Part shown: positions 17,277 through 25,968 of the stretch, in pieces
Numbering within the stretch: position 1 is the first letter of the stretch
Layout of the letters: the number at the start of each line of letters is the position of its first letter
Made by a program: the position numbers and the translations under genes
Notes under the pieces: model-generated
What the model saw: only the letters and a program-made list of their open reading frames with translations
Databases searched by the model: none
Told to the model about the DNA's origin: nothing
Source of the DNA: Gemmatimonadota bacterium
GTDB taxonomy: Bacteria; Gemmatimonadota; Gemmatimonadetes; Longimicrobiales; Gaopeijiaceae
Assembly (NCBI GenBank): GCA_028874995.1
Contig: JAPPGM010000048.1
Span: 1 to 54,245 of the forward strand
Direction of reading: 5' to 3'
Length of the DNA: 54,245 nt

Positions 17277-18115
17277 AGCCGCGCGGGGGGTTGTGGGGGG
17301 GGCGGGGGGCGCTGCTCGCCGCGATTCCCATGCTGGCCATCGTCGCCATTCCCCTGATCGCGCTCGCCGCCGGGTCGTCACCCTCCGAGATTGCCGCCGG
17401 CGCGCGCCACCCTCTCTTCGCGCCCGCCCTGTGGCTCAGCGCACGCACCACCGTCGCCGCGCTGGCCGTGATCGTGCTGGCGGGCACACCGCTGGCCTGG
17501 TGGCTCGCGCGCGCCTCCGGCCGCGGAGTGCGCGCCGCCGAGCTGCTGGTGGACCTTCCGGTCGTCATACCGCCCGCGGTCATGGGAATCGCGCTCCTGC
17601 AGACCTTCGGACCGCACGGCCTCCTCGGCCCGGCCCTCGCATCGCTCGGGATTCACCTCCCCTTCACCACCTCCGCCGTCGTGGCGGCGCAGGTGGTGGT
17701 CTCGGCGCCCTTCTACATCCAGGGCGCAGCCGCCGCCTTTCGGCGCGTCGACGACGACCTGCTGATCGTCGCCCGCACCCTGGGCCAGTCCCCATTGGGC
17801 GCCTTCTTCCGGGTTGCGGTCCCCCTCGCGCTTCCCGGTATGGTGGCCGGGGCGGCCCTCTCCTGGGCCCGTGCCCTGGGCGAATTCGGAGCGACCCTGT
17901 TCTTCGCCGGCAACTTCACCGGGTCCACCCAGACCATGCCCCTGGCCATCTACACCGCGCTGGAATCCGACACGCGGGTGGCTGTCGCACTGGCCCTGGT
18001 CCTGGCTGCGGCGAGCGTCCTGCTGCTGGTCCCTCTCCGTACCCTCCCTTCGCTGCTCTCGCGTCGGCTGGACCGCCCGTCGCGTCCCCTGCACGCCCAC
18101 TCCCTCCCCAAATGA
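17270..18115 (+). CDS. modB: Molybdate ABC transporter, permease
   Basis: 281 residues from the GTG at 17270; a GTG at 17216 (299 residues) is an alternative, but the intervening segment appears to be duplicated modA tail. About six membrane segments start with [21 protein letters not shown]. The cytoplasmic EAA-type loop [45 protein letters not shown] docks the ATPase. This is the membrane channel for molybdate import with ModA and ModC. Its stop overlaps modC in an ATGA. Confidence 0.88.
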   Translation: MREPRGGLWGGRGALLAAIPMLAIVAIPLIALAAGSSPSEIAAGARHPLFAPALWLSARTTVAALAVIVLAGTPLAWWLARASGRGVRAAELLVDLPVVIPPAVMGIALLQTFGPHGLLGPALASLGIHLPFTTSAVVAAQVVVSAPFYIQGAAAAFRRVDDDLLIVARTLGQSPLGAFFRVAVPLALPGMVAGAALSWARALGEFGATLFFAGNFTGSTQTMPLAIYTALESDTRVAVALALVLAAASVLLLVPLRTLPSLLSRRLDRPSRPLHAHSLPK

Positions 18116-18831
18116 GGTGGCAGGTCCAGGTTCGCGCCCGCGCTGGGGACTTCGACCTCGACGCAGCGGTGGCCGGCGACGGCGCGCCGGTCGTCCTGAT
18201 CGGGCCCAACGGGTCCGGCAAGACCACATTGCTGCGCGTCGTTTCCGGGGGACATCCTCCGCTCGCGGGGCGCATCACCATCGGCGGGCACGTCCTGTAC
18301 GACTCCCAAGCGGGGGTATGCCTCGCCCCCGAGGAGCGGCGCATCGGATACGTGCCGCAGGGATACGGCCTCTTTCCGCACCTGAGCGTGCTCGAGAACG
18401 TCGCCTTCGGCCTCGCCGCCGCACGGCCCAGACCGCCACGCAGCCACCGCCGAACCGCGGCGGCGGCGCTCCTTGAGGAAATCGACTGCGCGCACCTGGC
18501 GGCGCGCTTTCCCGCGACCCTCTCCGGGGGAGAAAAGCAGCGTGTGGCCCTGGCCCGCGCACTTCTCTCCGAGCCCGACCTCCTCCTCCTTGACGAACCC
18601 CTCGCCGCACTCGACGCGGCGAGCCGCCGGGACATGCGCGGCTACCTGGCCGGCCACCTCGCCGCCCGGGACAAGCCGGCCCTCGTGGTCACCCACGACG
18701 AACGGGATGTGCGCGCTCTCGAAGCGCCTGCGGTCTATGCCATGGAGGAGGGCGCGATCATCCAGAGCGGTTCGCCAACGGACCTGGCCGAACACCCGGC
18801 GTCGGACTTCGTCAGAGAGTTCTTTCGGTAA
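18112..18831 (+). CDS. modC: Molybdate ABC transporter, ATP-binding protein
   Basis: 239 residues, ATG at 18112 in the ATGA overlap with modB. Walker A is GPNGSGKTT, the Q-loop is [14 protein letters not shown], the signature [16 protein letters not shown], Walker [13 protein letters not shown] and the switch His is in VVTHDERDV. The protein lacks the C-terminal molybdate-binding (MOP) domain of classical ModC, so feedback must come from elsewhere, perhaps the upstream regulator. It powers molybdate uptake. Confidence 0.9.
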   Translation: MRWQVQVRARAGDFDLDAAVAGDGAPVVLIGPNGSGKTTLLRVVSGGHPPLAGRITIGGHVLYDSQAGVCLAPEERRIGYVPQGYGLFPHLSVLENVAFGLAAARPRPPRSHRRTAAAALLEEIDCAHLAARFPATLSGGEKQRVALARALLSEPDLLLLDEPLAALDAASRRDMRGYLAGHLAARDKPALVVTHDERDVRALEAPAVYAMEEGAIIQSGSPTDLAEHPASDFVREFFR

Positions 18832-18858
18832 GGCGCGACGAGAGGCCGATCGCGGAAT

Positions 18859-19437
18859 TCAGCGCCGGACCAGGTAGCGAAGTGTAACGGACAACACCCC
18901 GTTCACGATCTCGAGCCCTTCCAAATCGGCCTTGACCGTACTCAGGCCGGCCTCGTAGCGCACGCCGAGCCCGGCTCCGAAGACCTCAACCTCGCCTCCC
19001 ACGACCAGGCTGGAATCGAAATCGTCGGCGTCACAGTCGACCTGTTCGCGCGTGCAGCCGAGTAGCACTGCGAAGGACATTCCGCCGTACAGGTGCGGGC
19101 TGAGCAGGTCTCCGCTACCGGTGCCGACCTGCACGAGCAACGGGAGCTCGAGGTACGCCAGTTCGAGCGCATTGTCGGCCGTCCTCCCCACCCGTGCCCG
19201 TGCGCCCTTGGTGGCGAAGTGCAACTCGGATCGAATCGAGAAGGTCTCGCCAAGGGGCATGACCCCAACCGCGCCCGCCAGGAAAGTCGTCCGCCAGGTG
19301 ATGCCCTGCGAACCGCCGCCGGTGAAGGTCGCCTGGCTGACCCCGCCGATGACTCCGAACGCGGCTTGCGCCTGGGCGGCCACCGCGGACCCGGCCAGCA
19401 GCGCCACCGCCGTCAATATCGCAAACCTCTGCCGCAT
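18859..19437 (-). CDS. Outer-membrane beta-barrel protein (PorT/OmpW-like size)
   Basis: 192 residues from the ATG at 19437, behind GGAGGTG. A clear signal peptide (AVALLAGSAVAAQAQA) is followed by alternating amphipathic strands (FGVIGGVSQATFTGG, FSIRSELHFATKGA, LAYLELPLLVQVG, LGVRYEAGLS) and a terminal strand ending in aromatic/basic residues (VTLRYLVRR), as in eight-stranded barrels of the outer-membrane beta-barrel domain family. Two cysteines lie in one extracellular loop (CTREQVDC). Convergent with modC; ligand unknown. Confidence 0.75.
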   Translation of the reverse strand: MRQRFAILTAVALLAGSAVAAQAQAAFGVIGGVSQATFTGGGSQGITWRTTFLAGAVGVMPLGETFSIRSELHFATKGARARVGRTADNALELAYLELPLLVQVGTGSGDLLSPHLYGGMSFAVLLGCTREQVDCDADDFDSSLVVGGEVEVFGAGLGVRYEAGLSTVKADLEGLEIVNGVLSVTLRYLVRR

Positions 19438-19585
19438 TTCACCTCCAGTCGGATTCAATCGAATACCGACAGCCCGTGGAAACCCTCCCGGCATTCGACC
19501 GGCGATGCATGCGGGCTGGACCGCTTCGCTCGCCTGCTCGCAATGTAACGAGAACTCCAATGATGTCATGTACGGTGTTCCGTGC

Positions 19586-19616
19586 TTGACAGCACGGGGA
19601 CCAACGGGCCCATAAT
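19586..19616 (+). promoter_or_regulatory. Promoter for plug-like lipoprotein 1
   Basis: TTGACA (19586-19591) and CATAAT (19611-19616) are separated by 19 bases. The same spacing and a GTGCTTGACAG context recur upstream of the paralogue at 20149, so the promoter was duplicated with the gene. A strong AAAGGAGG ribosome site lies just before the ATG at 19722. Confidence 0.55.
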
Positions 19617-19721
19617 GTCACCAGGGCTGTTAGTGAAGAAACCGCGCCAGGCCGGGACGTTCGCAAGCGGTCGGACCCCGGGGCGCGGGCCATCAGTGTT
19701 CTCACAAGAAAGGAGGACGCA

Positions 19722-20111
19722 ATGCACCCCAGTCGTCGCCTGACCATTCTCACCTTCGTTGCCGCTCTTGGCCTGACCGCCATGGTTGCGGGTTGCGCCA
19801 CCGGCGGTGGTGAGGGTGAAGAAGGCGGACCCCGGCGAGACCCCAACACGATTACGGCAGAGGAACTCGCCCCCCTCGCCAACCTGAGCGCCCGGGAGGC
19901 CATCGATCAGCTCCGGCCACGCTGGTTCCAACGCACGGATAGTCCCCTCGTGGTCCGGGACGGCACCCACATGGCGGCGAGCATCCTGGACAGGATTCGT
20001 GCCAGCGATGTCGAATCGATGAAGTACTTCAGCGTCGCTGACGCAAGAGTGCGGTTCGGCCAGACGGTACAGAACGGGGCGATCGAGGTGACCACCCGCC
20101 GAGGCAGATAG
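19722..20111 (+). CDS. Small lipoprotein with TonB-plug-like ending, copy 1
   Basis: 129 residues. A basic N-terminus and hydrophobic core end in MVAGC (lipobox Cys25), followed by a glycine/acid linker. The body (ITAEELAPLANLSAREAIDQLRPRWFQR, VVRDGTHM, IRASDVESMKYFSVADARVRFG, GAIEVTTRRGR) resembles the plug-domain ending of TonB-dependent receptors, but with no barrel attached. Possibly a free plug-like adaptor at the outer membrane; this is inference. The next gene is a paralogue. Confidence 0.75.
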   Translation: MHPSRRLTILTFVAALGLTAMVAGCATGGGEGEEGGPRRDPNTITAEELAPLANLSAREAIDQLRPRWFQRTDSPLVVRDGTHMAASILDRIRASDVESMKYFSVADARVRFGQTVQNGAIEVTTRRGR

Positions 20112-20148
20112 CGGCCCGCACCCACCGGTTGCCCCGCACGCCTGGTGC

Positions 20149-20179
20149 TTGACAGGGCGGGGGCACCACGACCGATATT
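20149..20179 (+). promoter_or_regulatory. Promoter for plug-like lipoprotein 2
   Basis: TTGACA (20149-20154) and GATATT (20174-20179), again 19 bases apart and in the same GTGCTTGACAG..CGGGG context as the promoter at 19586. Confidence 0.5.
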
Positions 20180-20284
20180 GGGTGCTCACCATTTGGCGAG
20201 GGCAGCGCGTCACACCGAAGGCCGCAGAGGTTCGTGCGTCCAGTGGCGCCGGCCTCCAGGGCTCACAGGGAAAAGGAAGACGGA

Positions 20285-20677
20285 ATGCACCCGAATCGTC
20301 GACAGATCATCCTGACATTCGCTGCCGCCTTCGGCTTCGCCGCGCTGATTGCCGGTTGCGCCAGCGGTGGAGGGGAGGGCAGGCCCCGGCAGGACCCCAA
20401 CCAGATCACCGCCGAGGAACTCGCAAACTACGGCAGCCTCACCTGCTACGAGGTCATCCAGCGCCTCCGGCCACGGTGGCTGCAGAGACGGGGATCGGAG
20501 CAGGATCCCGTCGTGTATCAGGACGGGAACCGGGTCGGTTCGGCTGCGGACGTGCTCGGTGGAATGATCGTCACGGATGTCCAGTCCATGAGATACCTCG
20601 ATGCCTCGAACGCCACGACGCGCTACGGCACGGGTCATGGGTCCGGGGCAATCGAAATCACCACCCGTCGCAGGTAG
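20285..20677 (+). CDS. Small lipoprotein with TonB-plug-like ending, copy 2
   Basis: 130 residues, ATG at 20285 behind AAAAGGAAG. It has the same layout as copy 1: lipobox Cys25 (LIAGC), linker, ITAEELANYGSLTCYEVIQRLRPRWLQR, VVYQDGNRVGS, VTDVQSMRYLDASNATTRYG and GAIEITTRRR. The single extra Cys in SLTCYEV distinguishes it. Its own promoter suggests independent expression. Function unknown. Confidence 0.75.
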   Translation: MHPNRRQIILTFAAAFGFAALIAGCASGGGEGRPRQDPNQITAEELANYGSLTCYEVIQRLRPRWLQRRGSEQDPVVYQDGNRVGSAADVLGGMIVTDVQSMRYLDASNATTRYGTGHGSGAIEITTRRR

Positions 20678-20692
20678 GACAACCGCGCCGGA

Positions 20693-21886
20693 TCACTTCC
20701 CGCGGGCCAGGAAGCGCCGCGAGAAGTCGGTCAGGATTGACGCGCCGGTCCTGATCTCGTCGATCGGGATCCATTCCCCGGTTGTGTGGGCCTGGGCGAT
20801 CGATCCCGGCCCGAAGCAGACGGCCGGGACTCCGATCCGGTTGAGGAAGCAGGCGTCCACCCACGCGGACATCCCGGCGACCCTGCCCGGTATTCCCGCG
20901 CGCTCGCAGGCGGCCTGGAGTTCTCGAACCACCGGTGACCCGGACGGCACTTCGGTCGCCGCCCGGTAGAGACCCGGCTCCAGGCGGGCATCCAGCCTCG
21001 GGCACCCCTCGCGAGCCCTGGCCAGCACGGCTTCGGCCTCACGCATGACTTGCGCCGCGGATTCTCCCGGCAACGTTCGCCGCTCGAACACCACCTCACA
21101 GCGGTCTGGATAGACCGATGGCGCGGTGCCGCCGGAGACGGTTCCGGCATGGAGCGAGCCCGGCCCCAGGAGCGCATGGCCGGTGTCGCGCGCCAGCCGT
21201 GCCGCCTCGGCCTCGAAAGCGACCAGCAGGTGGCCCGCGCAGGCGATCGCGTCCACCCCCAGATCCGGCCGCGATCCATGGGCCGCCCGCCCCTTCACCG
21301 CCGCATTGATCCACAGGAACCCCTTGTGGGCGGGCATCACCGCCAGACCCGTCGGTTCACAGACGACGGCGGCGTCGGCGCGAATACCGGACGCAACCAA
21401 TGCCTCCATCCCCAGTGAGGCGTGCTCTTCGTCGGCGGTCAGAGCCACGATCAGCTCGCCGGGCCGATCCTCGTTCGCCAGCCGGGCGGCGGCGGCCAGG
21501 ATGCATGCGACACCCCCCTTCATGTCGGCGGCGCCCCGGCCGTGGAGCCGGCCTTCGCGCACATCGCCGGAGAAGGGGTCGCGCATGCCTTCGACGCCCA
21601 CGGTGTCCAGATGGCCGTTGAGGAGCAGTACTGGGCCCGAACCCCGTCCCCGCCGCGCCACCACGTTGAACCGGCCCGGGGCGACCTCGGTGGTCTCGCT
21701 GCGGTATCCCCATCGGTCGAGCCACCCCGCGGCCAGCGCGGCGATCTCCGCTTCGCCGGTTCCGTTCTTCTCCAGAACGGGGTTCACGGACGCCGTCCGC
21801 ACCAGCCTCTGCGTCATCGCGACCGGGTCCGGCGGCGGGTACGTGCCGGACCGAAGGCCGGGATCGCTGTCCTGACTGTGGTTCAT
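20693..21886 (-). CDS. M20-family metallo-deacylase (ArgE/DapE-like)
   Basis: 397 residues from the ATG at 21886. Zinc-site motifs of the M20 family are present: LLLNGHLDTVG (His and catalytic Asp), GRGAADMKGG (bridging Asp), TADEEHASLG (general-base Glu-Glu), AVVCEPT and, near the end, AHTTGEWIPIDE. A lid/dimerisation domain begins at HKGFLWINAAVKGRAAHGS. The family cleaves acetylornithine, succinyl-diaminopimelate and related N-acyl amino acids; the specific substrate cannot be read. No signal peptide. Convergent with the lipoprotein pair. Confidence 0.85.
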   Translation of the reverse strand: MNHSQDSDPGLRSGTYPPPDPVAMTQRLVRTASVNPVLEKNGTGEAEIAALAAGWLDRWGYRSETTEVAPGRFNVVARRGRGSGPVLLLNGHLDTVGVEGMRDPFSGDVREGRLHGRGAADMKGGVACILAAAARLANEDRPGELIVALTADEEHASLGMEALVASGIRADAAVVCEPTGLAVMPAHKGFLWINAAVKGRAAHGSRPDLGVDAIACAGHLLVAFEAEAARLARDTGHALLGPGSLHAGTVSGGTAPSVYPDRCEVVFERRTLPGESAAQVMREAEAVLARAREGCPRLDARLEPGLYRAATEVPSGSPVVRELQAACERAGIPGRVAGMSAWVDACFLNRIGVPAVCFGPGSIAQAHTTGEWIPIDEIRTGASILTDFSRRFLARGK

Positions 21887-22126
21887 TTTCTGACACGTGG
21901 TCGGGAAACCGATACACGCAGGTGTCGTGCAGCGCTTCCGCGGAAGGGAACGTCGAGCAGCCAAAAACGTAGCAAACAGAAAGAGTTCCCGTCAGCGCAC
22001 CGAACCATCCGATCCACCCCGCGCACGATGGCACGGTTCTTGCTGACTTAATCGAGCCGTAGGTCATGGGACTCGCCCGAGACCGACCACTCTCAACGCG
22101 GGAGGAGAGCGATTCGCAAATCAACC

Positions 22127-22291
22127 GTGAACCTGTTGGGCGCGGCCGCCCTGGTGGCCGCCGGCCTGGCTCTGCTTCGGCATGGCAACGATCGTCCCGA
22201 GCCCGAAGCGGCGAAGGACGGCGGTGTGCCTCCGGGCGAGAAGGTCCCCGCGAACATCCGGCTGGAGAGGCTCAGAGAACTGGGCATCTAG
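22127..22291 (+). CDS. Small membrane-anchored protein
   Basis: A short frame from GTG 22127 to TAG 22289-22291 (54 residues). Residues 2-16 are hydrophobic (NLLGAAALVAAGLALL) and the rest is a charged, proline-rich tail ending ERLRELGI. A strong GGAGGAG at 22101-22107 lies better placed for an ATT at 22112 in the same frame, which would add a basic N-terminus (RKST) before the hydrophobic segment; the start is therefore uncertain. A strong terminator follows 60 bp downstream, supporting a real transcript. Not recognised. Confidence 0.45.
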   Translation: MNLLGAAALVAAGLALLRHGNDRPEPEAAKDGGVPPGEKVPANIRLERLRELGI

Positions 22292-22350
22292 CGATCCCGG
22301 GGACCCGGCCCGTGGCGCACGCCGCCGCGGGTATCCGGGCCTGACCCGAG

Positions 22351-22394
22351 ACGAGGGGGGTGACCGGTCACCGGTTACCCCCCTCGTTGTTTTT
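22351..22394 (+). terminator. Rho-independent terminator
   Basis: A 17-bp stem (22351-22367 with 22371-22387, one G-T pair, three-base loop) is followed by TGTTTTTC. It ends the transcript of the small membrane protein and lies between two convergent genes. Confidence 0.85.
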
Positions 22395-22452
22395 CTGGTC
22401 CACCCCCCGGCCGGCACCTCCCGGCCTTCGTGCGGCTTCCGTCCGCGGACCC

Positions 22453-22689
22453 CTATTCGTCGAAGTGGGAGATATTCTTCTCGATGTAGTCGTGCCACTC
22501 GGGCGGAACGTCGGTGTCCGGGAAGATGGCCTGGACGGGACACTCCGGTTCGCAGGCGCCGCAGTCGATACACTCGTCGGGGTGAATCAGGTACTGGTCC
22601 TCGGATTCGTAGATGCAGTCCACCGGACACACCTCGACGCAACTGGCGTCCTTGGTTCCGATGCACGGTTCCGTAATGATGTAGGTCAA
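22453..22689 (-). CDS. Ferredoxin, 7Fe or 2[4Fe-4S] type (FdxA-like)
   Basis: 78 residues, from a TTG (22689) preceded by AGAGGTGATC; the typical family N-terminus [13 protein letters not shown] starts directly after it. Cluster-binding cysteines are arranged as C-x7-C-x3-C-P...C for the first cluster ([17 protein letters not shown]) and [12 protein letters not shown] for the second. The acidic C-terminal extension ([14 protein letters not shown]) is usual in this group. A small electron carrier; partner unknown. Confidence 0.92.
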   Translation of the reverse strand: MTYIITEPCIGTKDASCVEVCPVDCIYESEDQYLIHPDECIDCGACEPECPVQAIFPDTDVPPEWHDYIEKNISHFDE

Positions 22690-22797
22690 CAGATCACCTC
22701 TGTGATTCGCATGTATTCGGCGCCCCAATGATTGCGGAACGGGGTTGAAGCCGCAACCCTCGCGGTCGGGGTCGCCCGCCCCCCACCGCAGCCCGCC

Positions 22798-23640
22798 CTA
22801 CAACGACGCGCGGAAGTGTCGCAGCGTGGCCTCGACCGCGGCCTCCAGCCCGGGCGTCGATTCCTCCATGGGATGCACGGCTTCGAAGGTATGTCCCGAC
22901 CCGGCGATGACCCGCAGCGCCGCCGAGGGCCCCGCCTCCTTCAACCGGTGGGCTTCGGCAACGTGCACGGTGGCGTCCTCTTCCCCGTGGACGATGAGCC
23001 ACGGCACGCGCACCATGGCCGCCGCCGCCGTGACGTCCAGGCGGTCCGCGTTGGCCTGCAGGTCGTCCCACAGGGTGCGGTAGAGCGGCATCTGCTGGCC
23101 GGTCCGCGCATTCGGTACGTAGGTCACGCCGCGGGTGGTCCAGTCCCTCACGTGCTCATCGCCCCAGCGGTGGAAGCTCGACACCGCGGCCCATGTGACG
23201 AGCGCGGCCACCCCGCTGTGCTCCGCGGCCGTGACGATGCCGGCGCCTCCACCGCGGCTGTGCCCCAGGAGGCCGGTTGCGGCGGGGGCGCGGCCACCGC
23301 TCCAATCCCCGGCCATCGTGCGGTCCACCATCCAGCGCAGGTCCTCCAGTTCGCGCGAAAGGGTGTTGCGGCCGAACGCCTCCAGGTCGGTGAAGTCCAC
23401 CAGATCGGGGCCCGTGCCGTTCAGCGAGAAGTTGAAGGAGACAACCAGGTGGCCGTCCTCCGCCAGGCGTTCCGAGAGACGGGGGAAGAACCCCCAGTCC
23501 TTGAAGCCCTTGAAGCCGTGTGCGACGAGTACGGCGGTGCGGGGGTCGCCCCGGGCGGGGGCGCGGACGTCGGCGCGGATGACGTCGCCGTGCGGGGGGG
23601 TGGTCTCGACGCGGTCGTGTCTCACGAACGTCCCTTCCAT
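22798..23640 (-). CDS. Alpha/beta hydrolase (dienelactone-hydrolase-like)
   Basis: 280 residues, ATG at 23640, whose start overlaps the 3' end of the adenosyltransferase gene (19 bp). The fold signature is complete: AVLVAHGFKGFKDWGFF (oxyanion region), nucleophile elbow GLLGHSRGGG (Ser in GHSRG), acid in IVHGEEDATV and catalytic His in GSGHTF. No signal peptide. The substrate is not evident; this shape covers esterases and acyl-peptidase-like enzymes. Confidence 0.85.
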   Translation of the reverse strand: MEGTFVRHDRVETTPPHGDVIRADVRAPARGDPRTAVLVAHGFKGFKDWGFFPRLSERLAEDGHLVVSFNFSLNGTGPDLVDFTDLEAFGRNTLSRELEDLRWMVDRTMAGDWSGGRAPAATGLLGHSRGGGAGIVTAAEHSGVAALVTWAAVSSFHRWGDEHVRDWTTRGVTYVPNARTGQQMPLYRTLWDDLQANADRLDVTAAAAMVRVPWLIVHGEEDATVHVAEAHRLKEAGPSAALRVIAGSGHTFEAVHPMEESTPGLEAAVEATLRHFRASL

Positions 23641-24179
23641 TCGTGGTCCTCGTGGCCGCCTTCGAGGTTCTCGAGGCGGGCCGCCGCGAACAGATAGTCC
23701 GAGAGCCGGTTGAGGTGGCGGATGATCACGGGATCGACCTGTTCCGCCGCCGCCAGCGTGACCACGCGCCGCTCGGCACGCCGACACACCGCCCGTGCGA
23801 GGTGGAGGCCGCTTGCGCTGGAGCTTCCCGCCGGCAGGATGAAGTTGCGGAGCGGGGGCGCAGCCTCCATGGCCTCGTCGATCCAGTCCTCCATCTCCGC
23901 GACGCGTCCGGCCGGCAGTTCGGGCAGGGCCGGGGCCGTGCGGCCCGCGCGCGGGGGCGGGGTGGCCAGGTGCGCGCCGATCGCGAACAGGTCCGACTGG
24001 ATGAGTTCCAGCCGGTCCCGCGTCGCGGCGCCGGCGACGTGAACGGAGGCGTTGCCGATCGCCGCGTTCAGTTCGTCGACGGTCCCGTACGCCTCCACGC
24101 GGGTGTCGTCCTTGCGGGTGCGTCCACCGCCGAAAAGCGCGGTCTCGCCGGTATCGCCGCGCCGTGTGTAGATCTTCAC
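23622..24179 (-). CDS. Cob(I)alamin adenosyltransferase, PduO type
   Basis: 185 residues from a GTG at 24179 in a GTGA overlap with the upstream gene. The N-terminus KIYTRRGDTGETALFGGGRTRKDD is the ATP-binding signature of PduO/MMAB enzymes, and YGTVDELNAAIG and the later RAVCRRAERRV and LNRLSDYLFAAAR helices complete the family pattern. It transfers the adenosyl group of ATP to cob(I)alamin to form coenzyme B12. No B12-dependent enzyme is in the window. Confidence 0.93.
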   Translation of the reverse strand: MKIYTRRGDTGETALFGGGRTRKDDTRVEAYGTVDELNAAIGNASVHVAGAATRDRLELIQSDLFAIGAHLATPPPRAGRTAPALPELPAGRVAEMEDWIDEAMEAAPPLRNFILPAGSSSASGLHLARAVCRRAERRVVTLAAAEQVDPVIIRHLNRLSDYLFAAARLENLEGGHEDHEWKGRS

Positions 24180-24433
24180 CGCGTCCCCAGCCGCGTGAAC
24201 TTCCGGATCGCGCGGGCCTTGTCGAGGAGGCTCGGCTCCGGGGGCGCGCCGTCGGCCCGGATCTCCGAGAGGAGGTCGCGCACGTCGAGCAGGGCCTCCA
24301 GCATGACCTGGTCCCGTTGAAAGCCGAAGTCCAGAGCGTCCATGCGCGCCCGGTCTTCGGCCCCGTCCGCCTTCTCGAACGCCTCGCGGTACACCCCCTC
24401 GAGGCTGCCGATGACATCGTCCCTGGTGCGCAT
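24176..24433 (-). CDS. Small helical protein of unknown function
   Basis: 85 residues from the ATG at 24433, overlapping the adenosyltransferase start by four bases. It is predicted to be all helical and charged (VIGSLEGVYREAFEKADGAEDRARMDALDFGFQRDQVMLEALLDVRDLL). No family is recognised. Tight coupling suggests a role linked to the adenosyltransferase. Confidence 0.7.
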   Translation of the reverse strand: MRTRDDVIGSLEGVYREAFEKADGAEDRARMDALDFGFQRDQVMLEALLDVRDLLSEIRADGAPPEPSLLDKARAIRKFTRLGTR

Positions 24434-24492
24434 GTCCACCCTCCGGTTCGCGTTTTTCAGCGGGAAGCGACGCGCCCGGATGCGCGCCCCCG

Positions 24493-24526
24493 TACATACA
24501 TCGTATCGTGCAGCGTATGTTGTATG
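24493..24526. promoter_or_regulatory. Inverted repeats in a divergent promoter region
   Basis: ACATAC (24494-24499) and GTATGT (24515-24520) form an inverted pair, extended by a second pair CATACA/TGTATG (24495-24500 and 24521-24526). They lie between the divergent genes starting at 24433 and 24566, an AT-richer patch suited to a shared operator. Confidence 0.35.
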
Positions 24527-24565
24527 GTAGCGCGCCCGACGAGTCCAACCTCCGGCACGGAAGAA

Positions 24566-25051
24566 ATGAACCCCTTGAAGCAGTCCACCGCACCACGCAA
24601 CCAGGTCCCCGATGAAGTGGTCGAAAGGGCCAACGACCTCTACTGGCGCTCCGGCGCCAGCGTCAACCAGCTGACCCGGGAGCTGGACCTCTCCAAGGGA
24701 GCCCTCTACGAGATCATCACCCCCATGGCCGCCGACCTCCCCTGTCCCTGTGGTGGCGGCGAGATGGCGTACACCAACAGGACGGCACGCGAACGCGGCT
24801 TCGTGTCCTGTACCACGTGCGGTCTCGAGGACGAGGAGGAGCACGTTCGCGACTACCTGGAGGAACGGGACTACACGGCGGAACTCGGGTTGGCGGCTTC
24901 CGACGCAGGCTTGCCGCAGGTCGGCGCGGACTCCGCAACGGAGGTGGCGGCCACGACTCCGTCCCGGAATCTGGAGAAGCTGCTGGTGGCTTCGGCGCTC
25001 GCCGGCCTTGCCGTCGGGGTGGTGCTTGGCCGGTTGCTGAGACGACGATGA
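24566..25051 (+). CDS. HTH / zinc-ribbon / membrane-anchor protein
   Basis: 161 residues, ATG at 24566 behind ACGGAAGAA. Residues 12-55 look like a helix-turn-helix (PDEVVERANDLYWRSGASVNQLTRELDLSKGALYEII), then a four-cysteine zinc-ribbon pattern (CPCGG...SCTTCG), an acidic helix and a C-terminal membrane segment (LLVASALAGLAVGVVLGRLL) with a basic end. A DNA-binding-like module tied to the membrane is unusual. Not assigned to a named family. Confidence 0.7.
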   Translation: MNPLKQSTAPRNQVPDEVVERANDLYWRSGASVNQLTRELDLSKGALYEIITPMAADLPCPCGGGEMAYTNRTARERGFVSCTTCGLEDEEEHVRDYLEERDYTAELGLAASDAGLPQVGADSATEVAATTPSRNLEKLLVASALAGLAVGVVLGRLLRRR

Positions 25052-25133
25052 TCAAACGATGATGACGGTCCACAATGGTCCGCGCAGGGCGCGCGCGGCA
25101 ATCACCCCACGATCGGCAGAAAGTATAGCAGAC

Positions 25134-25946
25134 ATGACATTTTGTAACGTTGAGTTTACACATCAGACCAGGCAAGCGAAGCGGCCCGCGAGGGTTCTGC
25201 GCGAATACTCCCCCGGCTTCGCCGTCCTCTTCATCCTCCTCGCCGGGTGCGGCGGAGGAAACGACGCCGCCGAGGGCTCCGCCGCCAACCCCGACCAGTC
25301 CGTTACGGCCGCCATGCTGACGGAGGGGGGCATCGTCGACCGGTTCGAAGCCCAGGAGGTCCCGCTCGTGGAACTCGGCTTCGAATACGGTGCCCGGGAG
25401 GCGCCGATCAAGGTGGTCGAGTTCAGCGACTACGGCTGCGGTTACTGCAGGCGCTTCCACACCGAGACCTTCCCCACGCTCCTTGAGGATTACATCGAGA
25501 CCGGCAAGGTGCACTGGAGGTACGTCACCTACGTGAGCGGGATGTTCCAGAACGGCACGGCGGCGGCCTTCGTGGCCGAGTGCGCGGGTGAACAGGGATT
25601 CTTCAAGCCGGTCAACGACCTGCTTTACCAGCGCCAGGGAGACTGGAAGAACCTCGGCGACCCGTTCCCCGTCTTCGACGAGCTGGCACGGGAGGTGGGC
25701 GCCGATGTCGAGGAGTTCAACGCCTGCCTCGACGAGAGGCGACCGGAGTCGCGGGTGCGGAGCGGGATGGTGTCGGGGCGCAACCTGGGTGTGCGCGGCA
25801 CACCGGCGTTCGTGGCCAACGGGATCCCGGTGATGGGCGCTCAGCCGCTGGAATGGTGGGTCGAGTTCTTCGCTACCATCGAGGAGGCGCTCGCCGAGAT
25901 GGCGGCCGGCGGCGGCGAGCCGTCCGGACAGGCGCCTCCTCCATGA
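25134..25946 (+). CDS. DsbA-family thiol-disulfide lipoprotein
   Basis: 270 residues from the ATG at 25134; an ATG at 25059 is possible but less likely, and no good ribosome site is seen for either. A hydrophobic stretch ends in LLAGC (lipobox Cys39). The thioredoxin fold starts at IKVVEFSDYGCGYCRRFHTETFP, with the active pair CGYC, and includes a helical insertion and a cis-Pro region GVRGTPAFVANG. It oxidises or isomerises disulfides outside the cytoplasm. Its last 27 bases (25920-25946, including the stop) lie within a 50-bp repeat found again at 27800. Confidence 0.85.
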   Translation: MTFCNVEFTHQTRQAKRPARVLREYSPGFAVLFILLAGCGGGNDAAEGSAANPDQSVTAAMLTEGGIVDRFEAQEVPLVELGFEYGAREAPIKVVEFSDYGCGYCRRFHTETFPTLLEDYIETGKVHWRYVTYVSGMFQNGTAAAFVAECAGEQGFFKPVNDLLYQRQGDWKNLGDPFPVFDELAREVGADVEEFNACLDERRPESRVRSGMVSGRNLGVRGTPAFVANGIPVMGAQPLEWWVEFFATIEEALAEMAAGGGEPSGQAPPP

Positions 25947-25968
25947 CGACCTCGAAGTCCTCCTCGTA
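25919..25968. repeat. 50-bp direct repeat, left copy
   Basis: Identical over 50 bp to 27800-27849. This copy contains the 3' end of the DsbA-like gene; the right copy contains the 3' end of the minus-strand membrane-protein gene. The two flank a low-GC segment. Confidence 0.9.
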
